Source of the DNA: Ophiocordyceps camponoti-saundersi (nom. inval.)
Lineage: Eukaryota; Ascomycota; Sordariomycetes; Hypocreales; Ophiocordycipitaceae
Assembly (NCBI GenBank): GCA_003339415.1
Contig: PDHQ01000028.1
Coordinates: 1-64,000, forward strand
DNA: 64,000 nucleotides
Direction: 5' to 3'
Every line of letters starts with the position of its first letter. Position 1 is the first letter of the stretch. Shown here piece by piece: positions 22,468 through 34,341 of the stretch. Position numbers and translations under genes: made by a program. The notes under the pieces are model-generated. The model had not been told where the DNA came from. It ran no database searches and worked only from the letters and a program-made list of their open reading frames with translations.

Positions 22468-23330
22468 AATGTCCTGTAGGGCGGACAAAAGGTAGAGATA
22501 GGGGGAAAGCAGAGATTAGAAGAGCCTCGCTGGATGGGCTGCAAGTGGTGAGTCCGTGATGGATGATTGATAGCCCAGGCTCAGGGAAATTTCGTCACAA
22601 GATCGGATGGGACCCGACTGTTGGCGCAATCGCATGGCGACAACGCAAGTACCTCGCTAACAGTCGGCTTTTCTTTCGGCGTGGCAGCAGGGTTTGGGGC
22701 ACTACGTATTACCTCCTTTTAGTACCGATACATAGCGCCCCTCCCCCTCCCTCTCTCGCGGTGGGAATTGCCTGCAGGCCTGGCAAGCTACCGGCCAGGA
22801 CCAGCCCTAATCACTTAACGCCTGTAGGTACCACTACAACCGTTCCAGAGCCCACTGTAATTAGTCCCCTGTAGCAGTAGCCTGTAGGTAAGCTCCTCCT
22901 CCAGGCGGCTGGGTCTCTCGCTCACCTTCTGCTGGCCGCCCGTTCATTTCCTCGGCCCACGATAACATCCCTCTCCCCATCTCTCTCGCTGCGAGCGCCC
23001 GCCCGACATCGCGCGAGCCCTACGATCTTGCTGCGGACTTTCCCCCGGATCAGGAGCCCATCATTGTGCACGTCTCCGGAGTACAAAGACTTCCGACTCT
23101 CCTCCTTTGTTACTCCTCAGCCTGGTCTTGCGAACGTCAGTCGCGAAGAAGAAGCTCGTCTTCGACTGCTACTGCTGTGTCACCACGTTCTGCCCTCCTC
23201 TTCCCGACATCTCTCTTCCCTTTACTTCTCTTTTCACCCGACGCTGCGCCGCCAAAATATATCTCGCCTTCCCTCCTCCCTCTCCCCCCCATTCCATAGA
23301 CGACGACGACGCGCAGTGCCCTTACTCGCC
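22468..23330. promoter_or_regulatory. Divergent promoter region, frs1 / PP2A-A
   Basis: This 863-bp region holds the two promoters. It contains two CTGTAGGTA motifs (22826 and 22880) and a CT-rich leader from about 23100 to the PP2A start. No additional gene is recognised. Confidence 0.55.
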
Positions 23331-25592
23331 ATGGCTGACGCGCCCAACACCAACGACGAGCTATATCCCATCGCCGTTCTCATCGACGAGCTCAAGGTGA
23401 CGATATCAGCTCCCTCTTTTTGACTTCTTGCTGATATTCGCAGCACGACGATGTTCTCCTCCGACTCAACGCCATCCATCGCCTGTCGACTATCGCTCTC
23501 GCCCTCGGCGCTGAGCGCGCGAGAAAAGAGCTTATTCCGTTTCTTAACGGTTGGTTACCTGCCTTACTCGCCCTTTGCCGTCGATTCCTTGCTCACTGCC
23601 TGCAGAATCGGTCGAGGACGAGGACGAGGTCTTGGTCGCCTTGAGCGAGGAGCTTGGCAACTTCATCGAATACGTCGGTGGCCCTCAATGGGGCCATGTA
23701 CTTCTGTTGCCGTTGGAGAATTTGGCTGCCATCGAGGAACCCGTCGTTCGGGACAAGGTACCATGATAATCCCTCGAAGAAGATATAGTCGCTCACTCTT
23801 GCCAGGCCGTCGAGTCTCTCAACAAGATCTGCGAAAGCCTCTCGCCTCAGCAAGTAGAGGAATACTTTGTGCCGTTGACTATTCGACTCTCAAAGGCCGA
23901 TTGGTTTACCTCAAAGGTGTCCGGATGTGGCCTCTACGCCGCCCCCTACAAAAAGGTCTCGCCGCCGGTGCAAGAGCAGCTCCGCCAACAATTCGGCCTC
24001 TTGGTCCACGACGAGACGCCCATGGTTCGCCGCCAGGCCGCAAACAACCTCGCAAAACTGGTCAAGGAGATGCCTGCATCGATAGTAATTGACGAGATGA
24101 TCGACCTCTTCCAACACCTCGTGCAGGACGATCAGGATAGCGTGCGCCTACTGACCGTCGAGATTCTCATTTCCATTGCCGAGGTTGTCCCTAAGGAGCA
24201 GCAGGCTAGCCATGGCGTCTTGCTCACGTCGCTGCGGAAGTTGATAGAAGACAAGAGCTGGCGGGTTCGGTACATGATTGCTGACAGGTTCGAGAAGGTA
24301 AGTCATATGTGCTCAGACCTGGTTCCCCCCGGTTCCTGACACCGTCTTCTCAGATTGCAAAAGCGGTTGATGATGAAGTCGTCTCGAGGGACTTGGTGCC
24401 CGCATTTGTCAAGCTGCTGAAAGACAACGAGGCTGAAGTGCGGACTGCCATTGCCGGCCAGATCCCCGGATTCTGCGCCCTCGTTGATCGTGCCACGCTC
24501 CTGAACGACATCATGGGTAGCATCGAGGATCTTGTTTCGGACAATTCACAGCATGTGCGCGCCGCGCTCGGCACGCAGATCAGCGGTCTGGCTCCCATCT
24601 TGGGCAAGCAAGAGTGAGTAACTAGCCCTGTGACGAAGAACAAGAAGAACGGGTTTGGTTTGAGGTGAATGCTAATCCTTCTATGGCGAAGGACGATTGA
24701 TCATCTACTTCCCATGTTTCTGCAGATGCTGAAGGACGAGTTCCCAGAAGTTCGGCTTCACATCATCTCCAAGCTTGAGCTCGTCAATCAAGGTACGAAA
24801 CTCTACTGCACCGGGAATTCCTGTACTAATGAGGTCAAAGTTATCGGCATCGAACTTTTGTCACAGTCTCTGCTCCCAGCCATCGTACAGCTAGCTGAGG
24901 ACAAGCAGTGGAGAGTGCGGCTCGCTATCATCGAATACATTCCCCTCCTGGCCAGCCAGCTCGGCGTCAAATTCTTCGACGAGAAGCTAAGCAACCTGTG
25001 CATGGGCTGGCTGGGCGATACCGTCTTCTCAATCAGGGAGGCGGCGACGCACAACCTCAAGAAGCTAACTGAGGTGTTTGGTGTGGAATGGGCCAGCGAG
25101 CAGATCATCCCCAAAGTCATGGGCATGGGTAGCCACCCCAACTACCTTTATAGGATGACGACGTGCTTTGCCATCTCGGTATGATTTTCATTGTCTTTTA
25201 CACTGACGCCGGAGCCGAGGGCTGACGAAAAGCAGACGTTGGCAACGGTGGTCAGCATGGAGGTGATTGCGAAATCGATCCTGCCCATGCTCGATAAGAT
25301 GGTCGACGACGACATCCCCAACATCCGATTCAACGTGGCCAAGACTTATGCTGTTCTCATCGGCGCCCTGCGTCGCCTGCCGGACGAGGGCACGCTGTAC
25401 ACGCTGGAAAAGGAGGGCGCAGAGGCGACGCCCTCGCCTCGCGGCAGCGAACTGATTCAGCAACGGATCATGCCGAACCTCAGCAAGCTTCAGAAGGATG
25501 ACGACGTCGACGTCCGGTTCTTTGCCACGACGGCGGCCGACGTGGCCACGGGGGCACAGTCGGGGGGGGAGCCGATGAGCACGTCACCATAA
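23331..25592 (+). CDS. tpd3: Protein phosphatase 2A scaffold subunit A (Tpd3/PR65)
   Basis: The A subunit is the HEAT-repeat scaffold that holds the PP2A catalytic and regulatory subunits. Eight exons are inferred: 23331-23396, 23444-23549, 23606-23757, 23806-24297, 24354-24613, 24692-24792, 24841-25178 and 25236-25592, exactly 624 codons (623 residues). The start [20 protein letters not shown] is followed by [20 protein letters not shown], and about 15 HEAT repeats run to the end. Recognisable repeats are [95 protein letters not shown] and [19 protein letters not shown]. The final stretch after the last repeat is short and Gly/Ser-rich. Length is slightly above the animal protein (about 590), as is common in ascomycetes. 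Confidence 0.96.
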
Positions 25593-25964
25593 ATAGAGGC
25601 TATAACTGCAGCGGAAGCGAAGAAGACAAGACAGACGTAATGAAGCAATCGTTCTAAGGTTTTTCTTTTCCTCTTTTCTATTCTATCTTGTTTCTGCTCT
25701 GCTTCTTCTTGCTTGTTGAGAGTCGCGAAAGCGACGGTGGCCGGCGGTGACGAGGCTGAGTGTAGCCTTTGCCTTCCGGCCGGAGGAGCCAGCTGTTTTA
25801 TTTTGTTTCTGTTGCCTCGTATGCATGATGACAGCTTCGGTACAGATAAAGATGTGCATATACATACATACACATACACACAGGTGCTGCTCCCACGGCT
25901 CTCTTGCGTGTGGCGAAGCAAGGGGGAGGGAAGAAAACCTATCCCAACATGGCAGGCAGGCCTT
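25593..25964. other. Convergent intergenic region, tpd3 / efm4 3' ends
   Basis: 372 bp lie between two convergent stops. It contains a short ATACATACACATACACACA microsatellite near 25859. No gene is visible. Confidence 0.6.
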
Positions 25965-26859
25965 TCATAGCTTGCGGAAGCACACGGTGCTGACGGCTTG
26001 CCCTTTGCGGCCACCGAAGGTAAATGAGCGATATGGGGCGGTGGCGGCGACGGCGAAGCCAGCGTCGGCGAACCATCGGATCAGCTCGTCTTGGGTCCAG
26101 TTGCAGCTCGTGATGACGAAGATGTCGCGGGTGAGGCTGTGGACGCGGGAGACGTAGGCTGCGCTGGGGGCGGAGGAGGAGGAGGAGGAGGAGGAGCGGG
26201 CTAGGCTGATGGCGTCGAAGGTGCCCTTGTCGAGAACGATGTCCCATCCTTGTGGCATTTCATACGGGGAGAGGACTTTGTCAACCGGGTCCTTGATGAT
26301 ATCCCACACTGCCAGCTCGATCTCTCTTTCTCCCCCTTCCCCTTCCCCTTCTTCCTCTCCTCCTTCTTCACGACCGAGACCTCTTCGATCCTCAATCCGA
26401 CGGGCGAGTGCGATACTGTCAGCGCTGTAATCCACGCCCAGCGCACGACCGGACCAACCCTCGGCCCTAAGACAGCGAAGAAGCGAGCCGTTTCCGCACC
26501 CCAGATCCAGCATCGAAGCATGCTCCTTTCCGGCCTTTGCGTTCTCCTCGGCTAGTTGGACCATGTTGCTTTCTGCGTCTGTCTCGGAGAACCAGACTGT
26601 TCCGCTGTCTGTTGGGGACGTTTGGTGGTTTGCGAGCTCGCGCGCGTAGAGGGTGTCCCAGCTGTGAGGAGATTTTTTTTTGAAGGGGTCAGTTTACTTT
26701 ACTTTGATTTGTTCTTTGTAACTTCATTTCTATCTCTATTTGTATGGACATGAAGGGGCTTGTGAGGCGAGGGGATGGGGAAACGACTTGCTACTCTTTC
26801 GTGCCGAGTTCGGAAGGCTGTAGAGAGGCGGGCGTGTCACCCTCTCCCGACGACGCCAT
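25965..26859 (-). CDS. efm4: Efm4-like protein-lysine N-methyltransferase
   Basis: Efm4 (See1; METTL10 in animals) is a seven-beta-strand methyltransferase that modifies a lysine of translation elongation factor eEF1A. Two exons (26859-26795 and 26661-25965) give 253 residues. The N-terminus MASSGEGDTPASLQPSELGT is spliced to K-D-WDTLYARELANH; LGTK..WD..Y.RE is the family signature. Then VWFSETDAE, the AdoMet-binding motif I LDLGCGNGS (73-81), ALGVDYSADSIALA, and GWDIVLDKGTFDAISL. The catalytic-site region ends ITSCNWTQDEL and YRSFTFGGRKGQAVSTVCF. Two low-complexity insertions interrupt the fold: a Glu/Gly-rich loop before IELAVWDI and an eight-serine run after ISLAR. Both fall between conserved blocks and probably lie in surface loops. 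Confidence 0.9.
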
Positions 26860-27296
26860 CTGGGAGGATGTCCCTTTGGTGTTGATGATATCTGTTGGGG
26901 GGGAGGGGAAGAGATAGAGAGAGGGGGGGCGTGTGTATGAGTCTATCTTTAGGTACAGAGAGAGAGAGAGAGATATATCAGAAGGCTTTGACGATTCGCG
27001 ACATTACTGCCGCGCACGATGATGGAATTGGCAGGCGGTGAATGCACCAACTCGAGATATATAAATATGCTTGAGGAGGTAGGTAGATACGGATATATAG
27101 CTTCCATTGCTAGATGTACGATGCTAGCCATTAGGTTAATTTGGAAACGGTTCATGGATCATCATGTAGTTCATGAATTGCCATCAGAGCCTAGTGTAGT
27201 CCTTCGAGGGATCCAAGGAGGGGGAAAAAAAATAGGGGAAAAAAAAAACCTCCTCAACGCCGCCCCATGCAGAACAGCAAGATACCTACGTCAGGC
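26860..27296. other. Intergenic region between efm4 and tif6
   Basis: 437 bp separate two minus-strand genes. It contains a short GA-rich microsatellite (about 26955-26975) and A-rich runs near 27226-27248. No gene is recognised; it should hold the efm4 promoter and tif6 3' UTR. Confidence 0.55.
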
Positions 27297-28163
27297 CTAG
27301 TAGAAGCTCTCCACCATGGTATCCTTCATCGTCGTGTTGATCCGACTAGGCCCGATCCCTTCACCGAGACGGAAGACACTCTCGATGACACTAAGCTCCG
27401 TAGCCGTCGTGTCAAGCCCAGTAACAGCAAGCCAATCGTTGACGACCATGCCGCCTCCAATGACGTTACTGCCTCGATTGACGCTACCGGCCACGAGCGG
27501 CACCTGCAACAGGCTCGACAGCTCGTCCTGATCCTGGATGCTGGTCTTGGGATGGACAAGACCTCCCTGGTTGGAAAGGCTCATATAGCTTCCGACGAGG
27601 ACGTTGTCGGCGACGGTCTGGCGAAAGACTTCGACGCCGAGCACGTCGGCGATGATCTCTTCCGTTTCCCGCTCCAGGTCGGGATGGACGAGAGCGATGT
27701 GATCGTTTGTCGCGATGACGTTTCCCAGTGCGCTTAGCCGCTCTTCGATTCTTTGGATCCGCACCGCGTCCGGGAGCGAGTTACGCAGGTGTTGTAGCTC
27801 TTGATCCGTCGTCGTCGTCGGCACCAGCAAGCCTTTCCGGTTGCCGGCTGTAAGACGACCGACGATACGTGTGCCGGCGATGGTCGTCCGCACTGTCGGC
27901 ACTACGTCTTGGAGTTCTGCCTCGAAGACGCTTGATTTTCGTCGTCCAGGTTAACAATCACTGTGATAGACAAGAGAGGGGGAAGAGCGGCGCAAACCTG
28001 TAAAAGTTCTCGCTGGCGCCGAGAGCGACCAGGGCGTAAGAATTGGTGAGAGTTGAGAAGACGCCAACTCTTTTGAAAGGCCGCAGTCAGCATCACGAGA
28101 AGATGGCGAGGGAACAGAAGGATCATACTCGTTGGAGTTTTCGAATTGCGCTCGCACAGCCAT
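27297..28163 (-). CDS. tif6: Translation/ribosome-maturation factor eIF6 (Tif6)
   Basis: eIF6 binds the 60S subunit during nuclear and cytoplasmic maturation and blocks premature joining to 40S. Three exons (28163-28129, 28069-27998 and 27930-27297) give exactly 247 codons, 246 residues, the normal length. The protein starts [12 protein letters not shown], continues [20 protein letters not shown] and, after the second intron, [12 protein letters not shown]. The five-fold pseudo-symmetric (pentein) fold is recognisable through [89 protein letters not shown] and [20 protein letters not shown]. Nothing is missing. Introns are short with conventional ends, one acceptor being AAAAG. Confidence 0.97.
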
Positions 28164-28858
28164 GATTGTGATTATCTCGGTGGTTTTTCTCTCTCTCCCT
28201 CTCTCTCTCTTTCTCTCTCTCTCTCTTTGTTTGTGTCTGTTGTCTGTAATGCGCGAGACAAGACGAATCGACCTTTGTGAAGATGATTGATGGCTCGTCT
28301 CTCTGTCTGTCTGTGCTTCGTCGGTGGATTTTTCTCATCAACACGGGCTCCTTCGTTGTACCTACTTATGTTAAACGATGGGGAGTTCATCCGGACATCA
28401 CCCGCCCCGATGACTCTTACTCTTGGTCAGACTCATCAATTCCAAAACAGAGGATGACTCTTACGTGGAGTTCGGACTATCCGTACGGACTATCCTATCC
28501 GTCCTCCGTCTGTAGGTACCCATGTATCTCAGACTCCTTCACTGCCGCCTCAGACGCGCCGCATCGCCATGCGCCTTGGCTGGATATGACTCCAAACCAC
28601 TTACATACATACACACCTATCTATTTACCAATCTACCTGCTATTCCATGCGTCACTGATGATGCATCCAGTTTGTATTGTATGACTCCCAATGCAAAAAT
28701 AACATGGAAAAAGCTGCTCGTCTCTAGGGTACGTCACATGTGTCTCGAGAGATCATGTCAGGTTGCAATTGTCCACCAACGTCTCGTCTCCCACGAGTCC
28801 CATCAGCCATCTGAGACTCCCGTCTTCACGTCATCTTCGTATCGTCTTCACATCGTCT
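28164..28858. other. Intergenic region upstream of tif6
   Basis: 695 bp lie between tif6 and the next minus-strand gene. A (CT)n microsatellite at about 28188-28227 sits directly upstream of the tif6 start and may be in its leader. TAGGTACC-type motifs occur near 28352 and 28512. No gene is recognised. Confidence 0.55.
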
Positions 28859-31359
28859 TCACATCGTCCACACAGGCGCCTTCATCAGGACCTGACGCCC
28901 TCTTACCTCCAGCGCCATAAATCCTGCAAACCGGACCTTCCCGTTGCTCTCTCGCGGAACGCCTGCACAGCACGTCACATGTCAGAACCGTCCCGTAGCA
29001 ACTCTCCAAGTCATGGGAGAAACGTACCAGTCTTGACTCTCTCCCCTCGACTCTGATCCGTCTCGTCTGCATCGTCGTCCTCATCGTCTTCCGTCACCGC
29101 CGTCGCCGCCGCCGCCACTTCGCCTTCGACCTTCAGTGCTGGCAGCCCCGTCTTCTCCACCTCCATGAGATGCGGCTGCACCGCGTTTCCTGGAAGAGGA
29201 TACGTGATGGCCACATCCCGGCTTTCCAACGGCAGGTTGGTTGCAATAGTCACCGCGAGCTCGGCAATCATCGACGTGCTACCCTCCAACCCGGTCGGCG
29301 GCGGGTTGCTCAGGTGCTGGCAGAGATGAGCAGTCAGGTTCTTCGTCGCCCACGCCGTCAGCTTAGTCCGGTTCTCGCCCGCTGCGGCTGAGCCAAGCTG
29401 CCGCTGCAGACCGTCAAGCGTTGCCATTCGCCAATTGACAACCTTGGTCGTCAGCGCGTCAAACTCCTCCTGACTGTGCATCGTGTACGCGTTGTCCCGG
29501 ATACTGAGCTCAATCTCCTTCAGCTGCGAGCTGAGTTGCGGTTCTAGCCCGGGGTGGAAGCACTTGTTGAAGAGCTCCTCGACCAGCCATCTCGAGACCA
29601 CTGCCCGTCCGACTGCCGTCATCTCCTGTTTCCCCGTTTTCAACGCGTCGCCGCTGACGTAGTTCTCCAGCCACGCAGGCAGGCTACGCCAGTCCTTGCG
29701 GATGTTGAACGACAAGTTGTTGATCGCGCCATTCAGTCGGTTGAACCTGGTGGCGTACTCGTTGTCGTCCCAGGCCGTCCGCGACTGCGATATACGTTGA
29801 TTGGCGACGGCGTTCTGTAGTTGCGCCACCTGCCCCGTTAACTGCTCGATCTGCGACTTTCCGTCAAAGTAGAGCCGCTTGACGTTCTTATACTTGGTGA
29901 CTATTGATTTCATCGTCAGCGGTTCTGCCCATTTAGCTATCGAAGGATTTCCAGTGGCTTACGAAGATCCTTGAATTGTTTCTCCCCTTCGCCGTCGGGG
30001 TTCGACGGTTGGGGACTGTTTCGGCCTTGATCGACCATCGTCGAGCCTTCGAAATTCGACGGCCGATCGCTTCGATAGGCCGAGTTTTGGCCAGGCGGTG
30101 GCGGAAGTGGACTCATGGTATTCAAGGGAACGGAAGCCTGCCGATAGACCGCGGGTGGACCTAGAGCTGGTTCTCTTGGCTTTTCTGTTTCGCTTCGACG
30201 GGTCGGTATGGCGCTGGATGGGGGGTGCATCGACGTTTGGATGTCGCTCGTCTGTACCGTCAACTTGGGGGCTGCAGACGCCGCTTCTTGTGCAAGCGGG
30301 TAGCGGCCGGCGGGCGACGTTTGCGCAGGTTGTTGTTGTTGGTGAATCGAGCGCTGGTCCGAATCAATCACGAGCGATTCGTACGAAAGCTGCGAGATGG
30401 TCTCTGGGTTTTGCTGCTGCGGTCCGGTTGCCGGGCGAAATTCGGCGAGCTGCTGATGCAACCCCTGGAGTGGGTTGACGGGGAAATTCAGGTGCAACTG
30501 TTGGCGGCCTGGCGGCAACTGGTGATCGTAAGGCTGGTTCGTCGTCGTCGGCGACTCGTAAGCAGTTGGCTGGTCTTGGAAGTGCAGCGTTCCGCGGCGC
30601 TGCAGGCCAGTCGACTGCGACTGCTGCTGCTGTTGTTGAGGCGGTGGATGATCCGGTGGCTGGTATAGCTCCTCGTCGACGTACGACGGCGACGTCTCGA
30701 GATTTTCGCCAGGCACTGACCGGACTGAAGACCCTATGCGGGAGTCCTGCCAGCGAAATGAAAGTCAGGGAGGTACGCCAGGACAGTCAGGTCGAGAGGG
30801 CGCTCACCCTCTTAGAGAGGCGATTCTCGTAGTAGGCTTGATGCTGCGGGGGAGGCTCGAGCGGGCTGCGGCCAGCGGCAGAGAATATGCCTCGGATGAG
30901 CCTGCGAGTTGTTCTGAGCTTTTCGGGATGGGCCGAGCCGGGAGCCTGGTCAGAGGCGACGCCGTAGACGGTCTGGTGGGGATGCGTGAAATGACCGTGA
31001 TATTGGCGCTGGCCTCCGATGGCGACCGAATCGAGAGGCGTCTGCGGCTCGTCTAGATCCGACGACAAAGTCAGGGCCGAAGCCGGGCTCTGCAATGAGC
31101 TGAGTCCTGCCGGCTGGGGGATGCAGAGATGAGGAGGCCCTGCTGGTGGAGGTTGCGATTCGACAAAGGACTCGCTGGAGCTCAGCGCCGTGTTGGACGG
31201 GGGGGGCGGCGAGTAAGGAAGCGAGCCGGCCGGCAGGCCCGCACCGCTATTATTTCCAGCGGCTCCAGCGCCCCCAGCAGCGGCGCCCCCAGCGCCCTCG
31301 CTGATTGTGAGCTGTGAACGATTGCTGTGCTTGCCCAGGCGATTAACAAAGCTCGGCAT
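28859..31359 (-). CDS. Conserved fungal protein, Gln/Pro-rich N-half, function unknown
   Basis: Four exons (31359-30808, 30746-29963, 29900-29028 and 28962-28859) give exactly 771 codons, 770 residues. The start MPSFVNRLGKHSNRSQ is chosen over an upstream in-frame ATG because it has the look of a conserved N-terminus. Residues about 20-440 are low-complexity: Ala/Gly, Pro and poly-Gln tracts. A coiled segment follows (TKYKNVKRLYFDGKSQIEQL) and then an all-helical, well-conserved-looking C-terminal domain, including SFNIRKDWRSLPAWLENYVS, MTAVGRAVVSRWLVEELFNK, FHPGLEPQLSSQLKEIELSI and VVNWRMATLDGLQRQL. An acidic loop precedes the final exon, which ends VRGRQVLMKAPVWTM. I believe similar proteins are widespread in Pezizomycotina under vague automated names, but I cannot name a function. 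No catalytic motif or membrane segment is visible. Confidence 0.8.
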
Positions 31360-31989
31360 CCTGCGACGGGGGAAGGAAGATAAAAGATGCGCAAAGTCCG
31401 ACGGAGGGTTATCTCTCGTCAATCTTCGTCTCTCTCACTCACACCCGCCCTCACAGACACACACACACACGCACACACACACTTTCTCTCTCTCTCTCTC
31501 TCTCTGTCCTTCTCCCTCCCTCCCCTCTCAGCACACTTGTCTCTCCCTGGCGTTTCTCACTGATCTGCGGGGTGGCGGGCCCAGAGCCAAGGACTGGCGC
31601 CTTTTGCGCTCGGCAGAGCGATTGCGCGACGAGACCCCGTCGACTGAGAGCTCGATCGCGGCTTTCGAGTACCTCCGCTGCAGGTGAGAACTTGTCAGGG
31701 AAGACCATCCATGTGTGTCTGTAAGTCGAATCGAGGTTTGAATCACAAGCCATTGCTGCACGGTGAGAGCGTCTCAGAGTTCGTACTGTGCCATACTGAT
31801 GCTAAATTTAAGGCCCTGCAGCTGCAGCTACAGCCTACCACGAATAGGTAGCGGGGCTCTGGCCGGCGAATCAGGGCACCCCCCATTCATGTCTTAGTTA
31901 AGCCTGTGCGTCACCGTCCTATTCGCACATTCGAGATATCAGAGCAGCCTCGCTACAACATACATATATCTTCATCAGCACAATTGGCA
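31360..31989. promoter_or_regulatory. Divergent promoter region with CA and CT microsatellites
   Basis: 630 bp lie between the Gln-rich gene and the P450 gene. It contains a CA microsatellite followed by a CT microsatellite at about 31455-31505. No gene is recognised. Confidence 0.6.
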
Positions 31990-33775
31990 ATGATTGTTGG
32001 CTCTCCCCTGTTCATACTTGCCATCCTTGGCTTGCTACTCCTTGTCCGGCTGATTCGCTGCCTCACCTCGCCGTTGCGCCATGTACCTGGTCCGGCCTCA
32101 TCCCTCTTCACCTCGCTCGGACTCCGATGGCGAGAGCTATGTGCCAGACGGACCGCCTACGTCCATCATCTTCATCAGCAGTACGGCCCCATTGTGAGAC
32201 TCGCACCGGACGAAGTCTCCTTTACCTCCTGGCCCGCTCTCAAAGAGATATACTGCTCCGGTGGCAGCGGCTACGACAAGTCCGACTTCTATGATATCTT
32301 CAAGATCTTCGGCAGGAGGTAGCCGGCCAAGTTCTACTAATCATTGATTCATACTAATCCCCGCCACTGCTGCAGGACGATGTTCACGATGCTCAATAGG
32401 GCCGATGTGAGTGATGGCGTCCATGTATTGCTATTGGCCGACACGCTGAACCCCCCGGTGATCAGCATGCGAAGCGAAAGAGGGTCATCGCCGACCGCTA
32501 CGCCAGCTCCAATGTCATGCGCGGCCTCGCCATACAAGGCGTCCAACATCGATCTCGAACCTTCCTTCGTCGCTGCACTTCGGCCTCCCAAGGTCGAACT
32601 TCGGACATCTTCGTGCGTTGCCAGGCGCAAGGCGAAAGCTGGAGAGGTCGACGCTGACGCGTAAAGAGCAGATTGGTTTGTTTACACCAGCTTTGATCAT
32701 TTGCATGGTCAGTGTTTGACAGCCTTAGCCCTGCATGCCTACGCTTGCGATTGCGTTACACACCACCTGTTTCACCCACATGGCTCAGACTGTTTGAGTA
32801 GACAGGACGATCAAGACATGATGCATCAAGTGACTACCGACGATAGCATTAAAAGTCAGTGCACCGTACGGACGTCATATCGGGAGCTGACAGGGACTTG
32901 CCAGATCGACTGATAGCTCATCATTATCCCGCACTTCATTGGTTGTTTGCGAGGCTTCTGTTCTTGTTCGCGAAGCCTCGGGAGGTGCCACTCGCTGACA
33001 ACTACGTCCTGGCCGCGACTCAGGGGGTCGACGTAGCCCCTTTCACCCTTCTGAGTAGACTGAGAGACAAGAGTGGTCTGCTTGACTCTACTGACACGGC
33101 AGCCGAGTGTCTTGACCACATGGTTGCTGGAATCGACACGACGGGCGACTCGTTGTGCTTCCTCATGTGGGAATTATCGCAGCCACGGTCATTAATTTAC
33201 CAGCGAAGACTGACGGAAGAACTGCGAGACAAGTCTGACATTCCCACAGAGCAGTTGCCGTTCTTGGACGCCGTCGTCTGTGAAGCCTTGCGGTGCTACC
33301 CCGCGATTCCCATGTCGCTCCCCCGCCTTGTGCCTCCGGGAGGTCGCTTTATTGACGGCGTTTGGTTGCCAGCGCAGACAGTCGTCAGCTGTCAGCCGTA
33401 CTCGGTGCATCGCATCAACGAGAGTGTCTTTCCTGAACCGGACGCCTTCAACCCTGATCGCTGGCTGGAACCTGATAAGGATGCCGAACGACGGCGACTA
33501 CTCTTTGCCTTTTCCAACGGCGGGAGGGGTTGCGTTGGCAAACAGTAAGCTCCGTTCAGTAGATACATAGAGAGCCGCAGGCCAGTTAACGTGGTGTCAG
33601 TCTTGCGTTGGCGGAGATGAAGACGCTGTTGCGGGACGTCTACTCCGCGTTCAGCACCAAGGCGGATCCGTCCATGACAGAGGAGTCTATGATGATGAGT
33701 GACCAGCTCATCTCGACACAACCAAGGGGGCAGAAATGCTTACTGCGGTTTGATCCGATTGACGACGGCTGTTGA
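31990..33775 (+). CDS. Cytochrome P450 monooxygenase
   Basis: A microsomal P450 of 487 residues from six exons: 31990-32318, 32376-32406, 32466-32612, 32713-32854, 32905-33544 and 33601-33775, exactly 488 codons. Residues 1-25 are a hydrophobic membrane anchor, followed by the proline-containing hinge HVPGPASSLF. The I-helix oxygen-activation motif AGIDTTGD starts at Ala291, the ExxR motif EALR is at 343-346, and the heme loop FSNGGRGCVG has its cysteine ligand at Cys426. The PERF-like segment is FNPDRWLEP. All key residues are present, so it is probably functional. The start was moved to the ATG directly before the anchor. Substrate and CYP family cannot be told from sequence alone. No other secondary-metabolism gene lies in the window. 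The third intron (32613-32712) is the least certain. Confidence 0.88.
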
Positions 33776-34341
33776 TCTTCGTACTATAAGTCCATTGGCC
33801 GTCTTCCTCTCGATATAATTACCTAGTAGGGAAAGTTTCTAGGTCCTTAGCTACACATGAATCACTACACACTCTCGTTGTCCATAGTCTGCAGAACCTG
33901 CCTTGAAGGTAATGTCGATGAGATGTACGCGTTATTCGCCGTTGCCTTGCAGCTGGCAGCCGGCAGTCCTAGCACTGAGCATGCTTAGGACGTTGCGCTC
34001 GTCTCCAAGTATCGGTACCACGTTACAGCAAGGCTGCCTGGTGAGTCAGCAGATTCTCGTACCCCCCACCTTGTATGGGTACAAAATCTCTCAGCCCTGT
34101 GATAGCCTCACAGCTTTCCCTTCATCGTCCTTCACAGGAAGCAGAGGGTGAATGCTTGAAAACCTCCCTTCCCCTCTGTTGGTATCTCGTATCGCTGCAT
34201 CTCTCTAAGCTCACGCTTTTTGTCTCGACAGCCTGATCGATCTGAATCGTTTTCAGTTCGTGTAACCGCGCTCATCGTCTCGCTCCGCGGCGAAGCCAGG
34301 CAGCTTTATGAAGGCTCGCAGGCCGCTGCACGTCGCCCACG
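33776..34341. other. Intergenic region between P450 and THO gene
   Basis: 566 bp between two plus-strand genes. I see no gene; it should contain the P450 3' UTR and the THO-subunit promoter. Confidence 0.55.

Noticed and set aside
31990..33775. A secondary-metabolite gene cluster around the P450
   Set aside because: The neighbours are an uncharacterised Gln-rich protein and a THO subunit; no backbone enzyme, transporter or pathway regulator is present.
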